Assembly: GCA_938014215.1 (NCBI GenBank)
Contig: CALLRW010000016.1
Span: 1 to 64,000, forward strand
Source: an uncultured Alistipes sp.
GTDB taxonomy: Bacteria; Bacteroidota; Bacteroidia; Bacteroidales; Rikenellaceae
Direction: 5' to 3'
DNA length: 64,000 nucleotides
Part shown: positions 7,849 to 17,240 of the stretch, one piece after another
Numbering within the stretch: the stretch's first letter is position 1
Layout: every line of letters begins with the position of its first letter
Program-made: the position numbers and the translations under genes
The notes under the pieces: generated by a model
The model's input: only the letters and a program-made list of their open reading frames with translations
Told to the model about the DNA's origin: nothing
Database searches by the model: none

Positions 7849-9138
7849 ATGAAACGTCCTGTTTTTATGATGGCAGAGATGCTCTGCTGTATGATGCTGT
7901 GTGCCACGGTCGTGTCGTGCGGCGGCAGCGATATCGAGATTCCCGATTCGTACTGGAATACGCAACCCGGTCAGAACCAGAAGCCCGATCCCGAGCCGGA
8001 ACCCGATCCCGATCCCGAACCCGAACCGGAGCCGGAACCCGAACCCGAGCAGGTGACACTCCGCATGGTCGATCCGCAAGCTACGCCGCGAACCCGGGCA
8101 CTCTATTCGAATCTCTGGGCGTTGGCCTCGAAGGGATTCATGTTCGGTCACCACGACGATCTGTGGTATGGCCGTTACTGGTACAACGAGCCCGGCGGTT
8201 CCGATACGAAGGCCGTGTGCGGTGACTATCCGGCCGTCTTCAGTTTCGATCTGGCCCCGACGATGGACAATCGGTACAACTACGAGTCCGACAGGAAGGA
8301 GAACGAAATCCGCCGTCGAGTGGCGCTCGAAGCCTTCGAGCGCGGCGAGGTGCTGATCGCCTGCTGCCACCTGAACAACCCGTTGACCGGGGGCGATTCG
8401 TGGGACAACTCCAATTCGGGGGTGGTGAAGGCCATTCTCGACGAATCGACGGCCGAACATGCGAAGTTCCTCGGGTGGCTCGACCGGCTGGCCGACTTCG
8501 CCCTGAATCTCAAGGATGGTTCGGGCGAGTTGATTCCCTTTATCTTCCGTCCCTATCACGAGCATACCCAGGAGTGGTCCTGGTGGGGCTCGAAGTGCAC
8601 GACCGAGCAGGAGTTCATCGATTTCTGGCGGATGACGGTCCGCTATCTGCGTGATACGCGCGGGGTGCACAACCTGATCTATGCCATCTCCCCGCAGATG
8701 GATGCCTCCTATTCCGATACGAAGGGGCGTCTGCTGTTCCGCTGGCCGGGCGATGAATGGGTCGACTTCATCGGCATGGACTGCTACCACGGCCTGAATA
8801 CCGAGGCCTTCACCTCGAATCTGAAGGCGCTGTCGGCCCTCTCGACCGAGAAACTCAAGCCCTGCGGCGTGACCGAAACCGGACAGGAGTCCTTTACGAA
8901 GGCGGACTACTGGACCTCGTGCATCCTGGCGCCGCTCATGTCGCAGCGTGTCTCGATGGTGGTGATGTGGCGCAACAAGTATGTGGGAGACAACGAAGCC
9001 GACAAACACTACTATTCCGTCTATCCGGGACATGTTTCGGAGGAGGATTTCAGAATCATGTACGGGCGCTCCCGCTCGCTCTTCAGCGCCGATCTGCCCG
9101 ACATGTACACGATGGCCGAGAATGTGACGGTCCAGTGA
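7849..9138 (+). CDS. GH26 beta-mannanase lipoprotein with Pro/Glu/Asp linker
   Basis: A 429-residue lipoprotein (lipobox VVSC, Cys24). Residues 46-67 form a charged, proline-rich linker alternating Pro with Glu or Asp, which would hold the catalytic domain away from the membrane. The GH26 domain occupies about residues 68-429, with acid/base E238 in FRPYHEHTQEWSWWG and nucleophile E343 in GVTETGQES. It closely resembles the secreted GH26 at 4163-5302. It begins 11 bases after the preceding lipoprotein gene, in the P2 operon. The expected role is first attack on beta-mannan at the cell surface, feeding the SusCD pairs encoded next. Confidence 0.93.
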   Translation: MKRPVFMMAEMLCCMMLCATVVSCGGSDIEIPDSYWNTQPGQNQKPDPEPEPDPDPEPEPEPEPEPEQVTLRMVDPQATPRTRALYSNLWALASKGFMFGHHDDLWYGRYWYNEPGGSDTKAVCGDYPAVFSFDLAPTMDNRYNYESDRKENEIRRRVALEAFERGEVLIACCHLNNPLTGGDSWDNSNSGVVKAILDESTAEHAKFLGWLDRLADFALNLKDGSGELIPFIFRPYHEHTQEWSWWGSKCTTEQEFIDFWRMTVRYLRDTRGVHNLIYAISPQMDASYSDTKGRLLFRWPGDEWVDFIGMDCYHGLNTEAFTSNLKALSALSTEKLKPCGVTETGQESFTKADYWTSCILAPLMSQRVSMVVMWRNKYVGDNEADKHYYSVYPGHVSEEDFRIMYGRSRSLFSADLPDMYTMAENVTVQ

Positions 9139-9172
9139 GCCTAAAAACGAAAACCTAAAGAATCAGAAACCT

Positions 9173-12100
9173 ATGGTGAAAATCTTCAAAACGTCATTGC
9201 TCTGCGCGCTGATGATGGTATTGGGTTGTGCCGCCCCCTGGTCGGTCCTGGCCCAGTCCCATGTCGTCACGGGCGTCGTAAAAGATGAGAAGGGAGCCGT
9301 GTTGCCGGGTGTTACCGTCATGTTGAAGGGTACGACCAACGGCACGACCACGATGGCCGACGGCCAGTATTCCATCGAAGTCTCGCCGGGAAATGAGCTC
9401 GAGTTCTCGTTCCTCGGATATACCCCTCAGACGGTCCGTATTTCGACCCAGACCGTCCTCAACATCGTCATGAAGGAGTCTTCGCTGCTGGCCGAAGAGG
9501 TCGTTGTGACGGCCTACGCCGTGCAGAAGAAGGTCAACGTGACGGGTGCCATTTCGCAGGTCAAGGGTACGGATCTGGTGGCTACACCCGTGGCAAACAT
9601 CTCGAACGCCCTGATCGGCAATACGCCGGGTGTGAGCGGTCTGCAGACCTCGGGTGAACCGGGTCACAACGACGCATCGATCCGCATCCGCGGTATCTCG
9701 ACCTACGGTTCGGCCAGCCCGCTGATCGTCATCGACGGTGTCGAGCAGCCTTCGGAACAGGCCATGGCCGAGTTGAATGCCATGGATGCCAACGAAATTC
9801 AGGGTATCAGTGTCCTGAAGGATGCCTCCTCGACGGCCGTTTACGGTATCCGCGGCGCCAACGGTGTGATCATCGTCACGACCCGTCGCGGTCAGACCGG
9901 TGCCCCGAAGGTCAACTTCTCGATGAACTACGGCTTTACGGCGGCTTCGAGCCTGCAGAAGGGTACTTCGGCCTACGAGTACGCCCTGCTGCGTAACGAG
10001 GCCATTCGCCACGATCAGCTCAGTTTCTCCGGTACGGAGAGCCTCTCGACCTATATCTACGACGACTACGACCTGTGGAAATTCCGCAACAACCGCGACT
10101 ATACGCCCGTCGAGGTGGATGCCCGCGGTGATTTGACCGCCGCCCAGAAGGAGGTGCTCAAGAACCAGCCGGCTCTCTACTACGCCAGCCGCGATCTCTA
10201 CAAGGAGATGTTCGACCGCGTAGCTCCGCAGATGCAGATCAACCTCAATGTCTCGGGCGGTACGGAACGTGTGAAGTACTTCGTCTCGTTCGGCTACTTC
10301 TCGCAGCAGGGTATCACGACCGATATCCAGTATTACGATGCCGATACGGGTTCGAACTTCAACCGTTACAACTTCCGTTCGAACTTCGACATCTCGGTGG
10401 CCAAGAACTTCAAGGTGTCGGTCAACGTGGCCGGTCAGTTCGGCAAATCGCAGGGTCTGGGCAGCGGCAGCGACCCCTATGACCTCTCGTCGCGTTACAA
10501 GGGTATCATGCAGTATATCTACGATGCCAACCCGTTCATCTCGCCGGGTATGATCGACGGCCGTCTGGTCGAGGGCTTCGCCGGTACGGCCGGTACGGAG
10601 CAGAACCCGCTGGCCAACAAGACCGCCAGTACGATCGGTGACCAGAATGCCATCGTCAGCCTGTTGAGGGCCGGTACGAACAGCATCTTCAACTCGCTGC
10701 TCGACAATACGATCAAACTCGAGCATACGATGGACTATCTGCTCGAAGGACTGCGTATCTACGGTACGGTCAACTACCAGGACAACTACAACCGCATTGT
10801 GAAGTACACCCCTTCGATCCCGACCTACCGCGTACAGCGTAATCCGGTCGATCCGACCGTCTACGACTTCTTCGGCGGCGGCATGGGGGCCGGTTCGTTC
10901 GAGTCGTGGGGCTACAGCAACTGGAACAAACTCTACCTGGATGCCGGCATCGACTGGCACAACAGCTTCAACGGTCACAACGTCTCGGCGCTGATTCTGG
11001 GCAAGGCGTCGCGTTACACGATGCCCAACGACAACTACCATGTGCCTTCGGGCGTGATGGGCTTCGTCGGCCGCGTAACCTACAACTACAAGGACCGCTA
11101 CATGGCCGAGGTGAATGTCGGTTACAACGGTACCGAGCAGTTTGCCAAGGGCAAGCGTTTCGGCTGGTTCCCGGCCTATTCGATCGGTTGGGTGCCGACG
11201 GCCGAGAGCTTCTTCCCCGAAAACGATATTCTGACCTTCCTGAAGATCCGTGCTTCGTACGGTGAGGTCGGTAACGACCAGCTGGGCGGCAACCGCCGGT
11301 TCTACTACCTGCCCAACACCTACAATCTGAATCAGGGCGGATACTGGCTCGGCAACTCGAACGGCGCCTCGTCGAACCCCTACTGGACCGGTGCCACGGA
11401 GGGTACGCTCGGCAATCCGGACATCACCTGGGAGCGCGCCAAGAAGTATGACGTGGGTCTCGAGGCGCGGATGTTCCGCGACCGCCTCTCGATTACGGCC
11501 GACTGGTTCCGCGAGGATCGCCGCAACATCCTCACCACGCTCGGAACGATTCCGGGCATCTACGGCGTCGCTTCGAGTCAGGTGCCGCCGGTTAACGTCG
11601 GTGTGACGAAGAACGAGGGTTACGAGTTGTTGATCTCGTGGGCCGATCAGATCGGCGACTGGCGCTATTCGCTGAGCGGCGATGTCAGCTATTCGCGCAA
11701 CAAGATCATCTACAAGGCCGAGGCCGAGAACCCCTACTATTGGATGAACTCCACCGGTTTCTCGATCGGACAGCGCTTCGGACTGGTCAGCGACGGCTTC
11801 TTCAATACAAACGAGGAGCTGGCCAACCGTCCCTACAATACCTATACGGCCAACCGGGCCACGCTGGGTGATATCCGTTACGTCGATCTGAACGGTGACG
11901 GCCTGATCGACAACAAGGATGTCTCGCCGATCGGTTATCCGAACTATCCCGAATACCACTTCAACGTGAAGGCTTCGCTGGGTTGGAAGGGCTTCGATCT
12001 GCGGGTGCTGTTCATCGGTGCGGCCAACGGTTCCTACTACCTGACACCGGGTATGGTGATGCCCTTCTACAAGAAGGCGGGTAATGCCTGGAAGTGGATG

Positions 12101-12457
12101 TACGACGGTCGCTGGACGGCCGAGAAGTATGCCGCCGGCGAGACCGCCACGTTCCCCCGTGCGACGTTCGACCCGACTTCGTCGGACAACAACTACCTGA
12201 CGAGCGACTTCTGGATGAAGTCGAGCAACTTCTTCAAGATCAAGAATATCGAGCTCGGCTATACGTTCGACATGACGCGCGGATCACTGGCCCGCAGCCG
12301 TATCAGCGCCATCCGCGTCTACTTCAATGCCAACAATGTCTATACCTTCAAGAACGAACTTACGGATATCGGTATCGATCCCGAGACGCTGGACGGAAGC
12401 ACCTATATCTATCCGTTGACCAGTGTGTTCAGCTTCGGTGTCAATCTGACTTTCTAA
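9173..12457 (+). CDS. SusC-like TonB-dependent oligosaccharide transporter (pair 1)
   Basis: A 1094-residue outer-membrane receptor. It has a signal peptide to about residue 27, then a carboxypeptidase-D-regulatory-like domain (about 30-105, VVTGVVKDEKGAVLPGVTVMLKG), the EEVVVTAY segment and a plug domain containing GIRGANGVIIVTT. The 22-strand barrel runs to the C-terminal FSFGVNLTF, ending in Phe as expected for outer-membrane insertion. It imports oligosaccharides with TonB energy, together with the SusD-like partner that starts 20 bases downstream. It has the standard family length and architecture, unlike the second SusC here. Confidence 0.95.
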   Translation: MVKIFKTSLLCALMMVLGCAAPWSVLAQSHVVTGVVKDEKGAVLPGVTVMLKGTTNGTTTMADGQYSIEVSPGNELEFSFLGYTPQTVRISTQTVLNIVMKESSLLAEEVVVTAYAVQKKVNVTGAISQVKGTDLVATPVANISNALIGNTPGVSGLQTSGEPGHNDASIRIRGISTYGSASPLIVIDGVEQPSEQAMAELNAMDANEIQGISVLKDASSTAVYGIRGANGVIIVTTRRGQTGAPKVNFSMNYGFTAASSLQKGTSAYEYALLRNEAIRHDQLSFSGTESLSTYIYDDYDLWKFRNNRDYTPVEVDARGDLTAAQKEVLKNQPALYYASRDLYKEMFDRVAPQMQINLNVSGGTERVKYFVSFGYFSQQGITTDIQYYDADTGSNFNRYNFRSNFDISVAKNFKVSVNVAGQFGKSQGLGSGSDPYDLSSRYKGIMQYIYDANPFISPGMIDGRLVEGFAGTAGTEQNPLANKTASTIGDQNAIVSLLRAGTNSIFNSLLDNTIKLEHTMDYLLEGLRIYGTVNYQDNYNRIVKYTPSIPTYRVQRNPVDPTVYDFFGGGMGAGSFESWGYSNWNKLYLDAGIDWHNSFNGHNVSALILGKASRYTMPNDNYHVPSGVMGFVGRVTYNYKDRYMAEVNVGYNGTEQFAKGKRFGWFPAYSIGWVPTAESFFPENDILTFLKIRASYGEVGNDQLGGNRRFYYLPNTYNLNQGGYWLGNSNGASSNPYWTGATEGTLGNPDITWERAKKYDVGLEARMFRDRLSITADWFREDRRNILTTLGTIPGIYGVASSQVPPVNVGVTKNEGYELLISWADQIGDWRYSLSGDVSYSRNKIIYKAEAENPYYWMNSTGFSIGQRFGLVSDGFFNTNEELANRPYNTYTANRATLGDIRYVDLNGDGLIDNKDVSPIGYPNYPEYHFNVKASLGWKGFDLRVLFIGAANGSYYLTPGMVMPFYKKAGNAWKWMYDGRWTAEKYAAGETATFPRATFDPTSSDNNYLTSDFWMKSSNFFKIKNIELGYTFDMTRGSLARSRISAIRVYFNANNVYTFKNELTDIGIDPETLDGSTYIYPLTSVFSFGVNLTF

Positions 12458-12476
12458 TGCTCAATACTGGAATCAA

Positions 12477-14318
12477 ATGAAAAAAACACTCATAACTTTG
12501 CTCGTAACCGTGTCGTTGGGGTTGACCGGCTGTCAGGATGCCTTCCTGCAGATGCCCGACACGACCGGAACCGTCGACCTGAACGAGGTCTACGGCTCGG
12601 CCAAGAATGCGAAAAGTGCCTTGATGACCTGTTATCGCGAAGCCCTGATCCACGGTCTTCCGGGTGGCTGGGGCGTCAGCCACGGAACGCTCGGCGCCAT
12701 CAGCGGCGAGGTTTCGCGCGGATATTCGTGGCACGGAACCTATACCATCGCCAACTCCGGTCTGAGCGTCAACGGTATCGACAACTCCGATGCCGGAGCC
12801 GACCATTTCGGCAACAACTGGGCCTACATCCGCCACTGCTGGACGGTGTATGAGAATATCGACAAGGTGCCCGACATGACCCAGCAGGAGAAGGATTACA
12901 TCAAGGCCGAAGCCGTAGCGCTGGTCGCCTATCGCTACATGGGCATGTTCTACCGCTATGGCGGTATGCCGATCGTCCGCAATTCGTTCTCTTCGCCGAC
13001 AGATCCCGGTGTCTCGATGGGTCGTGCGTCGCTGAGCGAGATGCTCAACTACATCCTCGAACTGTGCCAGACGGCCTATGACGGACTTCCCGAGGGAGAC
13101 TGGGATGCGGCCGATCAGGGACGTATGACCCGCGGCGCCGTGCTGGCCATCAAGGCTCGGGCGCTGCTCTTTGCCGCCCGCCCGCTCTTCAACTCCGCTA
13201 CGCCCTATATCAGCGGTCCGAACAACGATCTGGTCTGCTTCGGCGACGAGTCGGCCCAGCGCTGGGAGGATGCCATCACGGCCAACGAAGCCGTCCTGAC
13301 CTGGGCGGCCGCCAACAACTACGCCCTGATCAATACGGGTGGTGCCGGTGATGGTGTGGCCAACCCCAATGCCTTCGCCGATTACGCAACGGCTACCTCC
13401 ACACCGGCCAACCGCGAGGTGCTGCTGGCCTACAAATGCGACGAAACCGATCAGTGGACGTGGCCCGGCAGCGCGATCTTCTACTACAACAACTATTCGG
13501 CCAACTGGAGCAACAACCGTTACGACACGGACATGAGCGGTCTGGTGACCAACTTCCTCGAACTCTACTACAAGGAAGACGGTTCGGAGTTCACCAACTG
13601 GCCCAAACTGACCGACGGCGGCAGCCATTCGGCCGACGAGTGGGTGGCCAACATCGAGAGCATCGAGCCCCGTGCCAAGGCCGACAACATCTTCATCGGT
13701 TTCGATGCCTTCAACAACCCGGGCAACTCGAACTGGTCGGCTCAGGGCTGGGGCCGTCAGGTGGCCAATGCCGCCAAGAAGGGCTCCTTCCCCGATGTGC
13801 TGAGCTCGGGCAAGGGGTGCGCCGCTCCGACGAAGTTCTACTACAATGCCGGTTCGCGCATCTGGTTCGAATTCCCGCTGTTCCGTCTGGCGGAGACCTA
13901 CCTCAACCTGGCCGAGGCCTACAACGAGGCAAACCAGCCCCAGAAGGCGCTCGAGAATCTGAACAAGGTGCATAATCGGGCCGGTCTGCCCGCCATTACG
14001 GTGACCGACAAGGAGCAGTTGCGGCAGATCATTCACCGCGAACGCGCCATCGAGTTCTACCGCGAGAATCTGCGCTACTACGACGTGAAGCACTGGAAGG
14101 ATGAAAACATCGGTAACGGGATCATCGGCGGCGATATCCGCGAGCTGCAGTTCAAGATCAAGGAGAACCATTCGGGCAGCCTCAACCTGCGCGAGGGTAT
14201 CGAATCCTATTGGGATGCGGTCTCCTACACGGCCTACTGGAGCCCCAAGATGTACCTGGAGCCTCTGCCCCAGTCGGAGATCAACAAGGGTACGCTGGTA
14301 CAGAATCCCGGATATTAA
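12477..14318 (+). CDS. SusD-like outer-membrane lipoprotein (pair 1)
   Basis: A 613-residue RagB/SusD-family lipoprotein with lipobox LTGC (Cys19). TPR-like helices include AEAVALVAYRYMGMFYRYGGMP and LAEAYNEANQPQKALENLNKVHNRAG. The typical C-terminal half has ERAIEFYRENLRYYDVKHWK and ends LPQSEINKGTLVQNPGY. It acts as the lid that captures oligosaccharides over SusC. The gene follows its SusC partner directly in the P2 operon. It is somewhat longer than the usual 500-580 residues. Confidence 0.95.
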   Translation: MKKTLITLLVTVSLGLTGCQDAFLQMPDTTGTVDLNEVYGSAKNAKSALMTCYREALIHGLPGGWGVSHGTLGAISGEVSRGYSWHGTYTIANSGLSVNGIDNSDAGADHFGNNWAYIRHCWTVYENIDKVPDMTQQEKDYIKAEAVALVAYRYMGMFYRYGGMPIVRNSFSSPTDPGVSMGRASLSEMLNYILELCQTAYDGLPEGDWDAADQGRMTRGAVLAIKARALLFAARPLFNSATPYISGPNNDLVCFGDESAQRWEDAITANEAVLTWAAANNYALINTGGAGDGVANPNAFADYATATSTPANREVLLAYKCDETDQWTWPGSAIFYYNNYSANWSNNRYDTDMSGLVTNFLELYYKEDGSEFTNWPKLTDGGSHSADEWVANIESIEPRAKADNIFIGFDAFNNPGNSNWSAQGWGRQVANAAKKGSFPDVLSSGKGCAAPTKFYYNAGSRIWFEFPLFRLAETYLNLAEAYNEANQPQKALENLNKVHNRAGLPAITVTDKEQLRQIIHRERAIEFYRENLRYYDVKHWKDENIGNGIIGGDIRELQFKIKENHSGSLNLREGIESYWDAVSYTAYWSPKMYLEPLPQSEINKGTLVQNPGY

Positions 14319-14348
14319 CAGATCGTCCCACCGTTAAACATTTCGATT

Positions 14349-17222
14349 ATGAACAGACATATCATTATACCGCTGATTTTCATTGCGGGTCTTCTCTCGA
14401 CGACCGCCGCGACGGCCGCCGGGCAGGAGTCGGCTGCGGCCGATTCGGCCCGGGTGAAGGAGCCGGTGACTCCGGGGCTCCTCTTCGAGACGTCGCAGCT
14501 CCGTTCCACGGCTGCCATATCGACGGCCGATGGCACGACGCTGGCCAAAAACCGCCAGACGAACCTGACCAACACCTTCGCCGGTCAGTTTACGGGGCTG
14601 ACGCTTTTCCAGGGCTCCGGCGAACCGAACAACGACATGGCCAGCTGGCTCATCCGCGGCATCGGATCCTACGGCAACCCGGGTTACAATTCGGCCAAGA
14701 TCTTCGTGGACGGTTTCGAGGTCAATGCCGACTACATCGCCTACCTTTCGCCGGCCGAGATCGAGAAGGTCTCCATCCTGAAGGACGGTGCCGCCCTGTC
14801 GATCTTCGGTGACCGCGGTGCCAACGGCGTCATTTGGATCGAGACCAAACGTGGCGAGATCGGTCCCGCTACGGTCAGCGCTTCGGTCCACTACGGTCTC
14901 CAGCAGGCGACGACCTATGCCAAGCCGCTCGATTCGTACGGCTACGCCACCCTCTATAACCAGGCTGTCAGCAACGACCTCGGGCAGTGGGCACCGGCCT
15001 ACGACGGGGCGCAGCTCGAAGCCTATCGGAACGGTAGCGGCACGAACGTCGACTGGTACGACGAGGTGCTCAAGAATTCGGGCTATGTAATCGACGGCGA
15101 CGTCTCGTTCCACGGCGGTACGAAGGTCGCCCGCTACAACGTCATGCTCAACTACCTGAACCAGCAGGGTCTGTTCGACGTGAACAACAGCGATTCGCGG
15201 TCGAACCGGACCTACGAACGCTATGGACTGCGTGCCAACCTCGACTTCACGCTGTTCAAGTTCATCGATGCCCGGGTCGATCTGGGCGGCCGCATCGAGC
15301 GGGGCAAGCGTCCGAACATCACCATCGACGACCTGTTCTACAACATGGCCCGCTATCCGTCGAACATCTACGAGATCTGGGATGACGAGGCGCATACCCA
15401 TTACTCCGGTACGTCGGTCTACAACAGCAACCCCGTAGCGTCGATCAATGCGTTGGGATGGCGTCAGACTCAGTCCCGCGTGCTGCAGGGCAACTTCCAG
15501 CTCGTCGAGCGGCTCGACTTCATCACGAAGGGGCTCTATCTGCGCGAGGCCTTCTCGTTCAATACCTACACGACGAGCGGTTATTCGAAGACCCGCAACT
15601 ACGCCCGCTATCACAACGGCGTACGCACCACCACCGACGAGGATACCTCGCTGCAGGCCAGCGGCTACGGTTCGGACGGCATGGAGGACTGGAAGCAGGG
15701 GCAGATCTCGCTCGGTTACGACCGTCAGTTCGGCAAGCATGCCTTGAGCGCCGCGGCCAACCTCCACATCTCGGCCTACAACGGCGACGGCTTCTTCTCC
15801 TACCAGTATCACTACCTGAACTACAACGGCCGGGTCAACTACAGCTATGACGACCGCTACGTGGCCGAATTCGGATACTCCTACTTCGGCAACGACGCCT
15901 TTGCCGCCGGCAACCGCTGGTCGTTCTATCCCTCGGTCTCCGCAGCGTGGGTGCTCTCGAACGAGTCCTTCCTCCGGGATTCGAAGGTGGTTGATCTGCT
16001 GAAACTTCGCCTTTCGTGGGGACGCAGCGGCTTTGCCGACTCGCAGGCGACGAGCGTTCTCTCCGACTATTCGTCGAACGGACGCTTCCTCTTCAAGGAC
16101 TATTACACGAACTCCTACATCGGCTCCTTCTACACGGGTGCCGCCGAGGGTGTCTGGCAAAGTTCTCTGGTGCACATGTTCATCCCCAATGCCGATGCAC
16201 ATTCCGAGCGCAGCAACAAGTACAACATCGGTATCGATGCCGGTTTCTGGGGCAAGCTCTTCCTGACGGCCGATGCCTTCCTCGACAAGCGGACCGATGT
16301 GCTGACGCTGGACAACGCGATTCCGCTCTATTACGGCAAGAACTACTACTTCAGCAACATCGGCAAGATGACCAACCGCGGATTCGAGGTTTCGGCCCTG
16401 TGGTCGGATCAGCGCAAGGAGTGGGGCTATTCGGTCAATGCCGCGGTTTCGTTCAACCGCAACACGATCGACTATATGGCCGAGGTGGCTCCCGCCTACA
16501 GCTACAATGCCCAGACCGGACGCCCCTACGGGACGCTGATCGGACTGGTGGCCGACGGTTTCTACGACGTGACCGACTTCAACGACGACGGCTCGCTCAA
16601 GGAGGGGCTCCCGCAGCCGATGTTCGGGTCGGTGCAGCCGGGCGATATCAAGTACCTCGACCTGGATCGCAGCGGTTATGTCGATCAGAACGACGTGACC
16701 AAGATCGGCAAGTCGCCCTATCCGGAGTGGACCTACTCCGTCGGTGCGATGTTCCACTACAAGGGGCTGGATTTCAGCTTCCTGCTTGACGGTATCGCCG
16801 GTGCGTCGTACAATCTGCTCGACAACTCGGTGCAGACAATGGCCTTCGTCGACAACGGCAATGTCTATCCGCTGGCACGCGGCGCCTGGGCCTACTATCC
16901 CGAGCAGGGGATCGATACCCGGAAGACGGCCACCTATCCGCGTCTGACGACCCAGAGCAACGACAACAACTATCGTCTGAGCTCCTTCTGGGTGAAGGAT
17001 CGGGATTTCCTGCGCGTGCGCAACATCGAGCTCGGCTACAGCTTCAAGGATCACCCCAAGTTCCGCGAGGCGGGCATCGGTGAGTTCCGGATCTATCTGA
17101 ACGTGACCAACCCCTTCACCATCAGCAAGCTGATGTCGGACTACGATCTCGATCCCGAACTGCTTTCGTATCGTTATCCGATCCTCAAGTCGTACAACAT
17201 CGGAGTCAGCATTACTTTCTAA
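14349..17222 (+). CDS. SusC-like TonB-dependent transporter lacking the N-terminal domain (pair 2)
   Basis: A 957-residue SusC-like receptor, about 140 residues shorter than the first. After the signal peptide (to about residue 25) a short acidic/alanine stretch leads almost straight into the plug (TNTFAGQFTGLTLFQGSGEPNND, then FGDRGANGVIWIETKRGEIG). The carboxypeptidase-D-regulatory-like domain and the EEVVVTA segment are absent. The barrel is complete and ends in Phe (YNIGVSITF). The reading frame is intact, so this looks like a distinct subtype rather than a broken gene. It is paired with the SusD-like gene starting 18 bases downstream. It probably transports a different chain length or another mannan type. 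Confidence 0.92.
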   Translation: MNRHIIIPLIFIAGLLSTTAATAAGQESAAADSARVKEPVTPGLLFETSQLRSTAAISTADGTTLAKNRQTNLTNTFAGQFTGLTLFQGSGEPNNDMASWLIRGIGSYGNPGYNSAKIFVDGFEVNADYIAYLSPAEIEKVSILKDGAALSIFGDRGANGVIWIETKRGEIGPATVSASVHYGLQQATTYAKPLDSYGYATLYNQAVSNDLGQWAPAYDGAQLEAYRNGSGTNVDWYDEVLKNSGYVIDGDVSFHGGTKVARYNVMLNYLNQQGLFDVNNSDSRSNRTYERYGLRANLDFTLFKFIDARVDLGGRIERGKRPNITIDDLFYNMARYPSNIYEIWDDEAHTHYSGTSVYNSNPVASINALGWRQTQSRVLQGNFQLVERLDFITKGLYLREAFSFNTYTTSGYSKTRNYARYHNGVRTTTDEDTSLQASGYGSDGMEDWKQGQISLGYDRQFGKHALSAAANLHISAYNGDGFFSYQYHYLNYNGRVNYSYDDRYVAEFGYSYFGNDAFAAGNRWSFYPSVSAAWVLSNESFLRDSKVVDLLKLRLSWGRSGFADSQATSVLSDYSSNGRFLFKDYYTNSYIGSFYTGAAEGVWQSSLVHMFIPNADAHSERSNKYNIGIDAGFWGKLFLTADAFLDKRTDVLTLDNAIPLYYGKNYYFSNIGKMTNRGFEVSALWSDQRKEWGYSVNAAVSFNRNTIDYMAEVAPAYSYNAQTGRPYGTLIGLVADGFYDVTDFNDDGSLKEGLPQPMFGSVQPGDIKYLDLDRSGYVDQNDVTKIGKSPYPEWTYSVGAMFHYKGLDFSFLLDGIAGASYNLLDNSVQTMAFVDNGNVYPLARGAWAYYPEQGIDTRKTATYPRLTTQSNDNNYRLSSFWVKDRDFLRVRNIELGYSFKDHPKFREAGIGEFRIYLNVTNPFTISKLMSDYDLDPELLSYRYPILKSYNIGVSITF

Positions 17223-17240
17223 CCAATCATGGAGTACAAT

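Noticed and set aside
9194..11959. Long minus-strand reading frame opposite the first SusC
   Set aside because: Antisense shadow of a clear TonB-dependent receptor gene.
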